Position numbers and translations under genes: made by a program. Below, piece by piece: positions 46,567 to 56,416 of a DNA stretch of 64,000 nucleotides (its first letter is position 1; each line of letters begins with the position of its first letter). Source of the stretch: Paenibacillus taichungensis (GTDB lineage: Bacteria > Bacillota > Bacilli > Paenibacillales > Paenibacillaceae); NCBI RefSeq assembly GCF_003287275.1, contig NZ_QEVW01000009.1:124001-188000 (forward strand), read 5' to 3'. The notes beneath the pieces are model-generated. The model did not search any database. It saw nothing but the letters and a program-made list of their open reading frames with translations, and had not been told where the DNA came from.

Positions 46567-47871
46567 ATGCTACAGATTATAAAGAACGCGAAGATCTTGA
46601 ATCAACAAGGGGAACTTGAACGGAAAACGATCATTATAGATGAAGGAAAAATTCAAAAGATCGCTGGAGTGGAAGACGAAGCGGTACTGAAAGCAGAGCA
46701 ATCAGCGCATAGCGTAACCGATGCTTCAGGCAAACTGGTCATTCCCGGTTTGATTGACATGCATGTGCATCTGCGTGAACCCGGATTCGAGCATAAAGAG
46801 ACGATCGAGACGGGTGCCCGTTCGGCTGCACAAGGCGGTTTTACAACGATTGCGTGTATGCCGAACACAAGACCGGTAACCGACAGCGCGGATGTTGTTA
46901 AGCTGGTTTTGGATAAAGCTAAAGAAGCCGACCTGGTAAAAGTACTGCCTTATGCAGCCATTACAAAGAACGAGCTTGGACGTGAACTTACTGATTTCGC
47001 CGCATTGAAAGAAGCGGGTGCGATTGGATTCACGGATGATGGTGTGGGTGTGCAAAACGCTCAAATGATGAAAGACGCCATGAGCTTGGCAGCAAGCATG
47101 GATATGCCAGTCATCGCTCACTGCGAAGACGACTCATTGGTAGTCGGAGGATATGTGACAGAAGGCGAGTTTTCGAAGCGTCACGGTATCAAGGGTATCC
47201 CGAATGAATCCGAGGCCATTCATGTAGGCCGTGATATCCTGCTTGCAGAAGCAACGGGAGTCCACTACCACGTCTGCCACGTAAGTACGGAGCAATCGGT
47301 TCGCCTGATTCGTCTGGCGAAGTCCATCGGTATTAAAGTAACGGCTGAGGTATGTCCGCACCATCTGGTATTGTCGGATGAGGATATCCCGGGTATGGAT
47401 GCCAACTGGAAGATGAATCCGCCTCTTCGCTCACCACGCGATGTGCAAGCTTGTATCGAAGGTTTACTGGACGGAACGCTGGACATGATTGTTACCGATC
47501 ACGCGCCGCATAGCGAAGAAGAGAAAGCAAAAGGCATGGAGCTGGCACCGTTCGGTATCGTCGGATTCGAAACTGCCTTCCCGCTGCTGTACACGAAGTT
47601 TGTGGAAACAGGGCTTTGGAGCCTGGACTTCCTCGTGAAACGTATGACAGCTGATCCGGCACGGGTATTCCGACTGGATACAGGCAAACTGGAAGAGGGA
47701 GCACCTGCAGACATCACCATGATTGACCTGAATCAGGAACAAGCGGTTGATCCTGCAACGTTTGCAACAAAAGGAAGAAACACTCCATTCACAGGCTGGA
47801 AGCTAAAAGGCTGGGCCACACAAACATGGGTGGACGGCAAAAGCGTGTGGAATAACACGGTACAACAGTAA
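46567..47871 (+). CDS. pyrC: Dihydroorotase PyrC (class I)
   Basis: A 434-aa amidohydrolase that closes carbamoyl-aspartate to dihydroorotate. The zinc motif DMHVHLREPGFEH lies near residue 58. Later come HCEDD, HVCHVS, NPPLRS and the catalytic TDHAPH motif. The ATG at 46567 has GCGGAGGG upstream. An in-frame ATG at 46495 would add 24 residues without family similarity. It is separated from pyrB by 126 bp, which hold nothing recognisable. Confidence 0.97.
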   Translation: MLQIIKNAKILNQQGELERKTIIIDEGKIQKIAGVEDEAVLKAEQSAHSVTDASGKLVIPGLIDMHVHLREPGFEHKETIETGARSAAQGGFTTIACMPNTRPVTDSADVVKLVLDKAKEADLVKVLPYAAITKNELGRELTDFAALKEAGAIGFTDDGVGVQNAQMMKDAMSLAASMDMPVIAHCEDDSLVVGGYVTEGEFSKRHGIKGIPNESEAIHVGRDILLAEATGVHYHVCHVSTEQSVRLIRLAKSIGIKVTAEVCPHHLVLSDEDIPGMDANWKMNPPLRSPRDVQACIEGLLDGTLDMIVTDHAPHSEEEKAKGMELAPFGIVGFETAFPLLYTKFVETGLWSLDFLVKRMTADPARVFRLDTGKLEEGAPADITMIDLNQEQAVDPATFATKGRNTPFTGWKLKGWATQTWVDGKSVWNNTVQQ

Positions 47872-48035
47872 AACGGCACCTTGCTGAACCGCTACATCAA
47901 TTACATCATCAGGTTTTGAATAATTGATCAAACAACTAGTCTTCATAGCTTTAAATTAACAATGTATAGGCCAGTAACAACTTTACAACTAACTCGAGGC
48001 AGATCATGCCGAGAGTTTAAACATACGAAACAAAG

Positions 48036-48251
48036 CAAAGTTGAATGTCATGATTTTGAACTTGGACAACAACGTAACTGCGGAGCTGACAGAAAAGACC
48101 CGAAGAAACGAAGTGCTCGCCTTTATCAACAGATTCAACCCTATGAGGTTTTAATTCAAATGAATCTGTTGATAACAGCGATCGAAGGGTTTTCTGTCCG
48201 CGGAGTCGCACGAAGTTCCCCGAGAGTTCAACCCCAATGCATTCAACTTTG
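48036..48251 (+). repeat. 216-bp foldback (long inverted-repeat) element between pyrC and carA
   Basis: The two ends are exact inverted copies (CAAAGTTGAATG at 48036-48047 and its complement at 48240-48251). Further nested matches are TTGAACT (48056-48062 with 48225-48231), GACAGAAAA (48088-48096 with 48190-48198) and the perfect 15-bp TTATCAACAGATTCA (48123-48137 with 48161-48175). Almost the whole stretch can fold into one imperfect hairpin with a 23-base top. No reading frame of note. It could be a MITE-like repeat or a structured mRNA element. The carA ribosome site starts ten bases after it. Confidence 0.88.
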
Positions 48252-48275
48252 ATAAACACAGAGGAGTGAAATGGG

Positions 48276-49418
48276 ATGCAGGCACAGGCAAGATTATTGT
48301 TGGAAGACGGCACACTGTTCACCGGGAAAGCATTCGGTGCTGAAGGTGAAACAACAGGTGAGGTCGTTTTTAATACGGGAATTACAGGCTATCAAGAGGT
48401 GCTTTCGGATCCTTCTTATTGCGGTCAAATCGTCACCATGACGTACCCACTGATTGGCAACTACGGCATTACACGTGACGACTTCGAGTCGATTCGTCCG
48501 TTCGTACACGGTTTTGTGGTACGTCGTCATGAGCCGACACCAAGTAACTGGCGTGCGGAATACAGCGTAGACGATTTGCTTAAAGAGTATGGCATCGTAG
48601 GGATCAGCGAGATTGATACACGGATGCTGACTCGCCGGATTCGTCACCACGGCACAATGAAAGGAATTCTCACAACAGGATCGAAACCTGTGGAAGAGTT
48701 GCTGGAGATGATGGGAGACACCAGCATCGCTGAGCTGCGTAACCAGGTTCCTATGACTTCTACTCAACATGTGTACAACAGCCCGGGAACGGCTGAACGC
48801 ATTGTATTGGTTGACTACGGTGCAAAAACAGGGATTTTGCGTGAACTCAGCAAACGCAACTGTGACGTTGTCGTCGTTCCGCATGATGTAACGGCGGACG
48901 AAATCCGCCGCATGAACCCGGATGGCATCCAGCTGTCCAACGGCCCTGGGGACCCGAAAGACGTTCCTCACGCGGTTAAAATGATCAGTGAACTGCTCGG
49001 CGAATATCCGATCTTCGGAATCTGCCTCGGTCACCAACTGTTCGCACTTGCGGCAGGAGCCGATACAGAGAAACTCAAGTTTGGACACCGCGGGGGAAAT
49101 CACCCGGTTAAAGAACTGGAGAGCGGACGCTGCTTCATCACATCCCAGAACCATGGTTACACCGTAAACGAAGAGTCCGTGAAAAATACGGAGCTCGAAG
49201 TGACACACATCAACAATAACGATAAGACCATTGAAGGTCTGAAACATAAAACTTTCCCGGCGTTTTCCGTACAGTATCACCCTGAAGCAGCGCCAGGACC
49301 ATATGATAACAGCTATCTGTTCGACCGCTTCATCGAGATGATTCGGGAGCACAAAATTACTCACCCGCAACAGCCGCGTCAAGCCGTACTGGCAGCCGCA
49401 GTGAAAGGAGCGCAATAA
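48276..49418 (+). CDS. carA: Carbamoyl-phosphate synthase small subunit (PyrAA/CarA)
   Basis: A 380-aa glutaminase subunit that supplies ammonia to CarB. The N-terminal domain begins [19 protein letters not shown] with [17 protein letters not shown]. The class I amidotransferase half has [14 protein letters not shown] with the nucleophilic Cys and [10 protein letters not shown] with the catalytic His-Glu. GAGGAG lies nine bases before the ATG. carB starts after one base of spacing. Confidence 0.97.
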   Translation: MQAQARLLLEDGTLFTGKAFGAEGETTGEVVFNTGITGYQEVLSDPSYCGQIVTMTYPLIGNYGITRDDFESIRPFVHGFVVRRHEPTPSNWRAEYSVDDLLKEYGIVGISEIDTRMLTRRIRHHGTMKGILTTGSKPVEELLEMMGDTSIAELRNQVPMTSTQHVYNSPGTAERIVLVDYGAKTGILRELSKRNCDVVVVPHDVTADEIRRMNPDGIQLSNGPGDPKDVPHAVKMISELLGEYPIFGICLGHQLFALAAGADTEKLKFGHRGGNHPVKELESGRCFITSQNHGYTVNEESVKNTELEVTHINNNDKTIEGLKHKTFPAFSVQYHPEAAPGPYDNSYLFDRFIEMIREHKITHPQQPRQAVLAAAVKGAQ

Positions 49419-49419
49419 C

Positions 49420-52400
49420 ATGCCGATTAACAAAGATCTCAAAAAAATCCTGGTGATTGGATCAGGTCCAATCGTCATCGGTCAAGCGGCCGAGTTCGAC
49501 TATGCCGGTACACAAGCATGCCAGGCACTGAAAGAAGAAGGCGTGGAAGTTGTACTCATCAACAGCAACCCGGCTACGATTATGACGGATACCAACATGG
49601 CTGACAAAGTATACATCGAGCCGATTACACTGGATTTTGTAACACAAATCATTCGTCAGGAACGTCCAGACGGTTTGCTGCCAACCCTTGGCGGTCAAAC
49701 CGGTCTGAACATGGCTGTAGAACTGGCACGTGCCGGCGTCCTTGAACGCGAGAATGTCAAATTGCTTGGAACACAGCTCACATCCATTGAGAAAGCGGAA
49801 GACCGTGACTTGTTCCGTGATCTGATGCGCGAACTGGAGCAGCCTGTACCTGAGAGTGTAATCGTAACAACGCTTGAGGAATCACTTGATTTTGCGAATG
49901 AGATTGGTTATCCAATCATCGTCCGTCCAGCATACACGCTTGGCGGTACAGGCGGCGGAATCTGTGCCAACGAAGAAGAACTGCGCGAGACAGTCGTAGC
50001 AGGTATTCGTTACAGCCCAATTGGTCAATGTCTGGTTGAGAAGAGCATCGCAGGCATGAAAGAAGTCGAGTATGAGGTTATGCGGGACAAAAACGATAAC
50101 TGTATCGTAGTCTGCAACATGGAGAACTTTGACCCGGTAGGTGTTCATACAGGTGACAGTATCGTTGTGGCACCAAGCCAGACGTTGTCTGACCGTGAAT
50201 ATCAAATGCTGCGCTCAGCTTCCCTGAAAATCATCCGCGCCCTCAACATCGAAGGTGGATGTAACGTACAGTTTGCGCTTGATCCGCACAGCTTCCAATA
50301 CTATGTTATCGAAGTTAACCCACGGGTAAGCCGTTCTTCGGCACTAGCTTCCAAAGCAACGGGCTATCCGATTGCCAAGATGGCTGCCAAAATTGCCATG
50401 GGTTACACACTGGATGAAATCGTAAACCCGGTAACGGGTCAAACATATGCATGCTTTGAGCCAACACTGGATTATATCGTGAGCAAAATCCCACGCTGGC
50501 CGTTCGACAAGTTTATCTCGGCGAACCGCAAACTGGGAACACAGATGAAAGCGACAGGCGAAGTTATGGCGATTGGCCGTACTTTCGAAGAGTCGATTCA
50601 TAAAGCTGTTCGTTCCTTGGAAATCGGCGTACACCGTCTGTACTTGAAAGATGCCGAAACACTGGATGAAGCAACGCTGAACGAGCGTTTGGTCAAAGCC
50701 GACGATGAGCGTATCTTCCTGATCGCCGAAGCATTCCGCAGAGGTTATACATTGCAGCAGCTTCAAGATCTGACGAAAATTGACTGGTGGTTCCTGGATA
50801 AACTCGAAGGACTGATCCGCTTCGAAGATCGCATTCGCGAAGAAGCTGAATTGTCCTCCGAAACCTTGTATCAAGCGAAGCGTCTTGGCTTCACAGACCG
50901 TGCCATCGCAGAACTGCGTGCACAAGGTCAACCAGGAGGCACGCTGACGAAAGAAGCTGAAGTCAGAGCACGTCGTGAAGAGGAAAACCTTCGCCCAGTT
51001 TACAAAATGGTAGATACATGCGCAGCTGAATTTGAAGCAACAACGCCATATTACTACTCTACTTACGAAACTGAGAATGAAGTCATTCCTTCAGACAAGA
51101 AAAAAGTAGTTGTACTTGGTTCCGGTCCAATCCGGATCGGTCAAGGGATTGAGTTCGACTATTCAACAGTACACGCAGTATGGGCTCTGCAAAAAGCAGG
51201 TTATGAAGCAGTTATCATCAATAACAACCCGGAGACCGTGTCCACGGACTTTAATACATCGGATCGCTTGTACTTTGAACCTCTGTTCTTCGAAGATGTA
51301 ATGAACGTTATCGAACAGGAACAGCCTGTAGGTGTTATCGTACAGTTTGGTGGCCAAACGGCAATCAACCTGGCAGCACCACTGCGTGCCGCTGGTGTAA
51401 CGATTCTCGGCACAGATCTGGAAAACATTGATGAGGCAGAGGATCGCAAGAAGTTCGAGCGTTTGCTCTCCCGTCTGGAAATTGCACAACCAAAAGGAAA
51501 AACAGTCATTTCGGTAGATGATGCGGTTGAAACGGCTCAAAGTCTCGGCTACCCGGTACTGGTTCGTCCTTCCTATGTACTCGGCGGTCGTGCGATGGAG
51601 ATTGTATACTCCGATGCTGAATTGCTGACTTATATGGAACAGGCGGTTAAAATCAATCCGGAGCATCCGGTTCTGATCGACCGTTACATGATGGGTAAAG
51701 AGGTTGAGGTTGACGCGATCTGTGATGGTGAAACGGTATTGATTCCGGGCATCATGGAGCATATCGAGCGCGCAGGGGTTCACTCCGGTGACTCCATCGC
51801 GGTTTATCCGCCACAACACCTGTCCCAGGATCTCAAAGAGAAAATTGTAGAGATTACAATCAAGATTGCAAAAGAACTGAAAACGATCGGTTTGGTTAAC
51901 ATCCAGTTTGTTATCCATAAGGGTCAAGTGTACATCATCGAGGTGAACCCGCGTTCATCCCGTACAGTACCTTTCCTGAGCAAAGTAACCAACATTCCGA
52001 TGGCGAACCTGGCAACACAAGCCATTCTGGGCGTTAAGCTGAAAGACCTCGGATATGTCGATGGTCTGTGGCCTGAATCGGATCATGTTTCCGTAAAAGT
52101 TCCGGTCTTCTCCTTCGCGAAGCTGCGTCGCGTGGAACCAACGCTTGGACCTGAGATGAAATCCACAGGTGAGGTTATGGGTCGTGACCCGAATTACGCT
52201 AAAGCGTTGTTCAAAGGTCTTATCGGTGCAGGCATGAAGATCCCGGCCACCGGAGCAATCGTGGTAACGGTAGCGGACAAAGACAAAGAGGAAGCTGTTC
52301 CACTGCTGGAAGGTTTCTATAGACTGGGATACAAAATCATGGCTACCGGAGGTACGGCGGCTGCGCTTGAAGCAGCGAACATTCCGGTGACGACGGTGAA

Positions 52401-52638
52401 CAAATTAAGTGAAGGTTCGCCGAACATTCTCGATATGATTCGCAGCGGCGAAGCAAACTTTGTGTTCAACACGCTGACCAAAGGCAAAACCCCGCAGCGT
52501 GACGGATTCCGTATTCGTCGTGAGGCAGTAGAGAACGGCATTGTATGTATGACTTCACTGGATACGATCCGTGCCCTGTTGATCATGCTTCAAACAATCA
52601 ACTTCTCCTCTGAGGCTATGCCGGCTCTTGTACAATAA
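49420..52638 (+). CDS. carB: Carbamoyl-phosphate synthase large subunit (PyrAB/CarB)
   Basis: A 1072-aa enzyme with two homologous ATP-grasp halves. The first has [17 protein letters not shown] near residue 15 and the second [20 protein letters not shown] near 567. Each has the [13 protein letters not shown] or [15 protein letters not shown]-grasp loop. The last 140 residues form the MGS-like allosteric domain ([17 protein letters not shown]), where UMP and PRPP act. No frameshift or truncation seen. It is followed by a hairpin and pyrF rather than pyrK-pyrD. Confidence 0.98.
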   Translation: MPINKDLKKILVIGSGPIVIGQAAEFDYAGTQACQALKEEGVEVVLINSNPATIMTDTNMADKVYIEPITLDFVTQIIRQERPDGLLPTLGGQTGLNMAVELARAGVLERENVKLLGTQLTSIEKAEDRDLFRDLMRELEQPVPESVIVTTLEESLDFANEIGYPIIVRPAYTLGGTGGGICANEEELRETVVAGIRYSPIGQCLVEKSIAGMKEVEYEVMRDKNDNCIVVCNMENFDPVGVHTGDSIVVAPSQTLSDREYQMLRSASLKIIRALNIEGGCNVQFALDPHSFQYYVIEVNPRVSRSSALASKATGYPIAKMAAKIAMGYTLDEIVNPVTGQTYACFEPTLDYIVSKIPRWPFDKFISANRKLGTQMKATGEVMAIGRTFEESIHKAVRSLEIGVHRLYLKDAETLDEATLNERLVKADDERIFLIAEAFRRGYTLQQLQDLTKIDWWFLDKLEGLIRFEDRIREEAELSSETLYQAKRLGFTDRAIAELRAQGQPGGTLTKEAEVRARREEENLRPVYKMVDTCAAEFEATTPYYYSTYETENEVIPSDKKKVVVLGSGPIRIGQGIEFDYSTVHAVWALQKAGYEAVIINNNPETVSTDFNTSDRLYFEPLFFEDVMNVIEQEQPVGVIVQFGGQTAINLAAPLRAAGVTILGTDLENIDEAEDRKKFERLLSRLEIAQPKGKTVISVDDAVETAQSLGYPVLVRPSYVLGGRAMEIVYSDAELLTYMEQAVKINPEHPVLIDRYMMGKEVEVDAICDGETVLIPGIMEHIERAGVHSGDSIAVYPPQHLSQDLKEKIVEITIKIAKELKTIGLVNIQFVIHKGQVYIIEVNPRSSRTVPFLSKVTNIPMANLATQAILGVKLKDLGYVDGLWPESDHVSVKVPVFSFAKLRRVEPTLGPEMKSTGEVMGRDPNYAKALFKGLIGAGMKIPATGAIVVTVADKDKEEAVPLLEGFYRLGYKIMATGGTAAALEAANIPVTTVNKLSEGSPNILDMIRSGEANFVFNTLTKGKTPQRDGFRIRREAVENGIVCMTSLDTIRALLIMLQTINFSSEAMPALVQ

Positions 52639-52660
52639 ATAAGACGATTTGTCACTGATC

Positions 52661-52699
52661 AAGGACATCAGTCAGCCTTCGGGCTGGCGGGATGTCCTT
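52661..52699 (+). other. Intra-operon hairpin between carB and pyrF
   Basis: AAGGACATC/GATGTCCTT outer stem and CAGCC/GGCTG inner stem around a TTCG loop. It is not followed by a clean T run (TTTATAT), so it may be a weak terminator or an mRNA stabiliser. It lies where pyrK and pyrD sit in B. subtilis. Confidence 0.65.
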
Positions 52700-52749
52700 T
52701 ATATCGGGCAAAAACGGAAAAATCAAGCTTTTGGAAGGAGCGCTGGAAT

Positions 52750-53490
52750 ATGAATCACCCGAATTTCAATGAAATGGCTGGCCGTCTGATGGTGGCACTC
52801 GATTATCCCGGAGCAGAACAAGCTCAGGAATTGGTACAAGCCTTAGAAGGCATTCCCTGTTATCTGAAGGTGGGCATGCAGCTCTTTTACGCCGCTGGCC
52901 CGGACTTCATTCACGAGCTGAAGTCGAAGGGGTACTCGGTATTCCTTGACGTGAAGATGCATGATATTCCAAACACGGTTCGTGGGGGTGCTGAAAGCAT
53001 CACCCGTCTGGGAGTGGATATGTTCAATGTGCATGCAGCTGGAGGTACAAGCATGATGCGTGCTGCTCGTGAAGGTGCAGAGGCGGCTCTGGCTGCTGAT
53101 CCTTCTCTTCGCAGACCTGAGATTATTGCGGTTACCCAGCTGACCAGTACCAGTCAGGAAACGATGAATGCTGAGATCGGCATTCAAGGAAGCGTTGAGG
53201 CAGCAGTCGTCCGTTATGCAGGACTGGCCCATGAGGCAGGTCTGGACGGTGTTGTTGCTTCCCCGCTGGAAGTACCGGCGATCCGCGCAGCCTGTGGCAG
53301 TGATTTTCACACGGTCACACCGGGCATTCGTCCAGCAGGAAGTGGCCTGGGAGACCAGACTCGTGTCCTGACGCCGGGTGAAGCCATTGCCAGAGGCAGC
53401 CATTACATTGTTGTAGGCAGACCAATTACGGGCGCTCCCAATCCGCGTGAAGCCGCAGAAACCATTTTGAAGGAGATGTTGAACGCATGA
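52750..53490 (+). CDS. pyrF: Orotidine 5'-phosphate decarboxylase PyrF
   Basis: A 246-aa TIM-barrel enzyme that converts OMP to UMP. The catalytic array [13 protein letters not shown] (Asp-Lys-Asp) lies near residue 66. [13 protein letters not shown] substrate residues open the chain, and the phosphate loop [14 protein letters not shown] and [12 protein letters not shown] close it. TTGGAAGGAGC precedes the ATG. Its stop overlaps pyrE (ATGA). Confidence 0.97.
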   Translation: MNHPNFNEMAGRLMVALDYPGAEQAQELVQALEGIPCYLKVGMQLFYAAGPDFIHELKSKGYSVFLDVKMHDIPNTVRGGAESITRLGVDMFNVHAAGGTSMMRAAREGAEAALAADPSLRRPEIIAVTQLTSTSQETMNAEIGIQGSVEAAVVRYAGLAHEAGLDGVVASPLEVPAIRAACGSDFHTVTPGIRPAGSGLGDQTRVLTPGEAIARGSHYIVVGRPITGAPNPREAAETILKEMLNA

Positions 53491-54128
53491 TCGAACTTAC
53501 TAAGATTCCTAACCATATTGCTTCCCAACTGTTGAAAATAAAAGCGGTGGCGCTGCGTCCACAGCAGCCATTCACCTGGACATCCGGCATCAAATCACCG
53601 ATCTATTGTGATAACCGTCTAACGATGTCTTATCCCGAGATTCGTAACGACATTGCTGAAGCTTTTGCTGCGATCATTCGTGATCAATACCCTGATGCAG
53701 AGGTCATCGCAGGTACTGCAACCGCGGGTATCCCGCATGCTGCCTGGGTAGCGCAAAAGCTGAATCTGCCGATGGCTTACATTCGTGATAAAGCCAAAGG
53801 ACATGGCAAAGAGAACCTGATTGAAGGTCTGATCACCGAAGGACAGAAGGTTGTTGTCATCGAAGACCTGATCTCAACAGGAGGCAGTTCCATCAAAGCC
53901 GCTGAAGCAGTACGCGTAGCCGGGGCGACTCCACTGGCGGTACTGGCGATATTCAGCTATCAGCTCGACAAAGGCATTAAGGCCTTTGAAGAAGCGGGAA
54001 TTCCGCTGCAAACTCTGTCCAATTACACCGCTTTGATGGATGTGGCTTTGGCTGAGGGTACAATCCAGGAAAGTGACTTTGAACTGCTCAAATCCTGGCG
54101 TGAAGATCCTTCTTCATTTGGTAAATAA
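53487..54128 (+). CDS. pyrE: Orotate phosphoribosyltransferase PyrE
   Basis: A 213-aa type I PRTase that joins orotate and PRPP. The PRPP motif [17 protein letters not shown] lies near residue 121 and the flexible catalytic loop [13 protein letters not shown] near 92. It overlaps pyrF by four bases. Last gene of the operon. A terminator follows at 54219. Confidence 0.97.
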   Translation: MIELTKIPNHIASQLLKIKAVALRPQQPFTWTSGIKSPIYCDNRLTMSYPEIRNDIAEAFAAIIRDQYPDAEVIAGTATAGIPHAAWVAQKLNLPMAYIRDKAKGHGKENLIEGLITEGQKVVVIEDLISTGGSSIKAAEAVRVAGATPLAVLAIFSYQLDKGIKAFEEAGIPLQTLSNYTALMDVALAEGTIQESDFELLKSWREDPSSFGK

Positions 54129-54218
54129 TATCATTCACACCCAATTGAACAGTTTGATTGTGAACGGTATCAAAATTGTAATGATTGCCGCCATAGAGGC
54201 AAATTCATCGAATATTCA

Positions 54219-54249
54219 AGAGGCATCCCGCACTTTGGGATGCTTTTTT
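54219..54249 (+). terminator. Rho-independent terminator of the pyr operon
   Basis: A 7-bp GC-rich stem GCATCCC/GGGATGC (54223-54229 with 54237-54243) and six Ts. Confidence 0.85.
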
Positions 54250-54287
54250 CGTTTGTTCATCAAAATATTAACTTTTTCACTGGAACG

Positions 54288-54332
54288 TTGTAAAAAGCTT
54301 GTAACTTTTAGTTGTGATCCGTCGTTTATAAT
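54288..54332 (+). promoter_or_regulatory. Candidate promoter with TTGTAA direct repeats before the ABC operon
   Basis: TTGTAA at 54288 and 54299 (11-bp period) and TTGTGA at 54312 precede a perfect TATAAT at 54327-54332. No good -35 is found at 17 bases, which is common at activated promoters. Evenly spaced direct repeats on one DNA face suggest a response-regulator or other dimeric activator site. The regulator is unknown. Confidence 0.45.
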
Positions 54333-54399
54333 GCAGTGTAGTATGGAATAGATTTCTATTTTTAGTGTCTTGATGAAGTGAACGGGATATGAAGAAAGG

Positions 54400-55338
54400 A
54401 TGAGCGTGATTGCTGGCATGAAGAAGTTATTTTCCAAAATCAGAGCTGCCAAGAGCCAGTCAGGCGAGGACAGTGCAGTTGAACACACGGAGCAGCAGGA
54501 ACCAGTCGGGCAGGAGGAATCGGCATACATAAGTGAACCGCAGAATACATCCATCGACCCGCACGACATAACCAGTGAAACAAGTCAGGAGGAGGTTGCG
54601 GTTGCAGCAGCTGAACCCGAAGTGAAGTCCAAGTCCTCCAAGAAGGATCTGTTGCCTCCGTATGACGGACCTGTGCTGGAGGTTCGCAATGTTCATCGTA
54701 GTTTCCAGACGGGTAGCCGTATTATTCATGTCCTCAAAGGTATCGATATGGAAGTGAACCCGCAACAGCTGGTGATGTTGAAAGGACGGTCAGGCTCAGG
54801 GAAAACGACGCTGCTTAATATGTTGGGTGGGCTGGATCAGCCATCAAGTGGAGACATTCTGTTCTCCGGACAGCCTCTTCAGGATTGGGGAGATCGGCGG
54901 CGAACCGCTTTGCGGCGCAGAGAAATCGGTTTTATTTTTCAGGCATATGCGCTGATGCCTTTGTTGTCTGCCTGGGAAAATGTAGAACTGTCTCTGCGCA
55001 TGGCGGACGTGCCGCGTTCGGAATGGAAGGACCGGGTAGGTCATTGTCTGGATCTGGTCGGACTAACCAAACGGGTCAAGCACCGTCCATTCGAGATGTC
55101 CGGGGGAGAGCAGCAGCGGGTGGCCATCGCCAAGGCGATAGCCCACAGACCGAGATTATTGCTCGCGGATGAGCCGACAGCTGAACTCGATTCCAAAATG
55201 GGAGCACAGGTTATGGCTGTATTTCGCAATATTATTGAAGTTGAACAAGTAACGATCTGTATGACTACACACGATCCTACGATTTTGGAGGTTGCGGACC
55301 ATGTTTATGAAATGGCGGACGGCAGATTTATCAAGTAA
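54400..55338 (+). CDS. ABC transporter ATPase, MacB/LolD-like, with long acidic N-terminal extension
   Basis: A 312-aa protein. The ATPase domain starts at about residue 90 (VLEVRNVHRSFQTG), with Walker A GRSGSGKTT, Q-loop FIFQAYALMPLL, signature MSGGEQQRVAIAKA and Walker B LLLADEPT. The first 85 residues are polar, Glu/Gln/Ser-rich and lack a fold, which is unusual for this family. The start codon is uncertain: the ATG at 54400 has a purine-rich site directly beside it, and an ATG at 54418 is possible. It is the first gene of a four-ABC-component operon. Confidence 0.88.
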   Translation: MSVIAGMKKLFSKIRAAKSQSGEDSAVEHTEQQEPVGQEESAYISEPQNTSIDPHDITSETSQEEVAVAAAEPEVKSKSSKKDLLPPYDGPVLEVRNVHRSFQTGSRIIHVLKGIDMEVNPQQLVMLKGRSGSGKTTLLNMLGGLDQPSSGDILFSGQPLQDWGDRRRTALRRREIGFIFQAYALMPLLSAWENVELSLRMADVPRSEWKDRVGHCLDLVGLTKRVKHRPFEMSGGEQQRVAIAKAIAHRPRLLLADEPTAELDSKMGAQVMAVFRNIIEVEQVTICMTTHDPTILEVADHVYEMADGRFIK

Positions 55339-56416
55339 AGGGGCCGCTCCGAAGAGGGGGAAACGCGCAGCGCTTATTGTGCTTAGTGCGATAGTGGCTG
55401 CAATGATGTCCGGATGCTCTTTGCTGCCGGCTGAAACAGAGGAAGAAGTACTTCCGCCAATTACACCGCCAACGATCTCCAAGAAGCCTGAATATGAAGT
55501 TCGGACAGAGACACTGGAGAAAAAAGTTAGCGGAAGCGGCAAGATGATGAGCCAGCGGGAAGAAAAGGTGTATTTTACGCTGGACGGTATGCATATCAAA
55601 GAGTTGAATGTAAAACCAGGGGATAAAGTGAAAAAAGGTCAACTTCTCGCAGTTCTTGATGTAGAGAGCGTTGAGAAGGAAATTCGGGCCAAAAACCTGC
55701 AGATTCGCAAATCTGAAGTCCAGATGAAGGAAACGCTTCGCAAACGGGATGAGATGGATCCAGTGGAGTTCGAAGAGTCCACGATTGCCTTTGAAGAGCT
55801 TCGTCAGGAACTCGCCGATCTGGAGAATCAGTTGGGTAAAGCCACCTTGACTGCTCCATTCGGCGGAACTATCATTGCCGTGCAGGTAGAGAAAGGTGCG
55901 GCTGTCAAAGCCTATGACCCGATTGCGACCATCGCAGATACATCCAACCTGGTTGTCGCAGCTACGTTTGCCAAGGAAGATCTGGAAAAGTTCTCGGCAG
56001 GTATGAAGGCGGATGTGGACATTAATGGCGCAGGCAAAGTGGCTGGCAAAGTTAAAGTGATGCCTGTAGCCCAAGCATCGGGTAGTGGAAGTGGTAACGG
56101 CGGAGGTTCGGGGGAAGGCGGAACGCCTCCAGCGAAAGAAAGCCTGGATCAATATGTGATCGTCTCGCTGGCGAAAATGCCCAAAGGGGTTGAACGCGGT
56201 ACACCTCTAACGGTGTCAATTGTCACGCAGCGCACAGAGAACGCGATTGTCATTCCTGTATCCGCACTGCGCTCCATCGGTTCAAGAACGTACGTGCAAG
56301 TGGTGGAGAGTGATGGAAGCAAGCGTGAAGTGGACGTAGAAGTCGGGCAGCAGACATCCACGGATGTGGAGATTCTGAAAGGTCTGACCGTTGGACAGAA
56401 AGTAGTGGGCCGCTAA
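55301..56416 (+). CDS. MacA/HlyD-like membrane-fusion lipoprotein
   Basis: A 371-aa adaptor protein. A lipoprotein signal is visible (ALIVLSAIVAAMMSGC), with Cys at about residue 39 as lipidation site. Then come a short Pro-rich linker, a barrel/lipoyl half-motif (GDKVKKGQLLAVLD), a short helical hairpin (about 120-180), the second lipoyl half (ATLTAPFGGTIIAVQVEKG), and a beta-barrel domain interrupted by a Gly/Ser-rich insert near 256-275. The ATG at 55301 has GGAGG nine bases upstream and lies inside the ATPase gene, so the two are coupled. It connects the ATPases and permease to the cell exterior. Confidence 0.87.
   Translation: MFMKWRTADLSSKGAAPKRGKRAALIVLSAIVAAMMSGCSLLPAETEEEVLPPITPPTISKKPEYEVRTETLEKKVSGSGKMMSQREEKVYFTLDGMHIKELNVKPGDKVKKGQLLAVLDVESVEKEIRAKNLQIRKSEVQMKETLRKRDEMDPVEFEESTIAFEELRQELADLENQLGKATLTAPFGGTIIAVQVEKGAAVKAYDPIATIADTSNLVVAATFAKEDLEKFSAGMKADVDINGAGKVAGKVKVMPVAQASGSGSGNGGGSGEGGTPPAKESLDQYVIVSLAKMPKGVERGTPLTVSIVTQRTENAIVIPVSALRSIGSRTYVQVVESDGSKREVDVEVGQQTSTDVEILKGLTVGQKVVGR

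Noticed and set aside
48036..48251. Foldback considered as a transposase gene remnant or insertion sequence
   Set aside because: No transposase-like frame fits in 216 bp, and no target duplication could be confirmed by eye; kept as a repeat only.
48294..49478. 394-aa minus-strand open frame opposite carA
   Set aside because: Antisense shadow of a clear carA; product lacks domain features.
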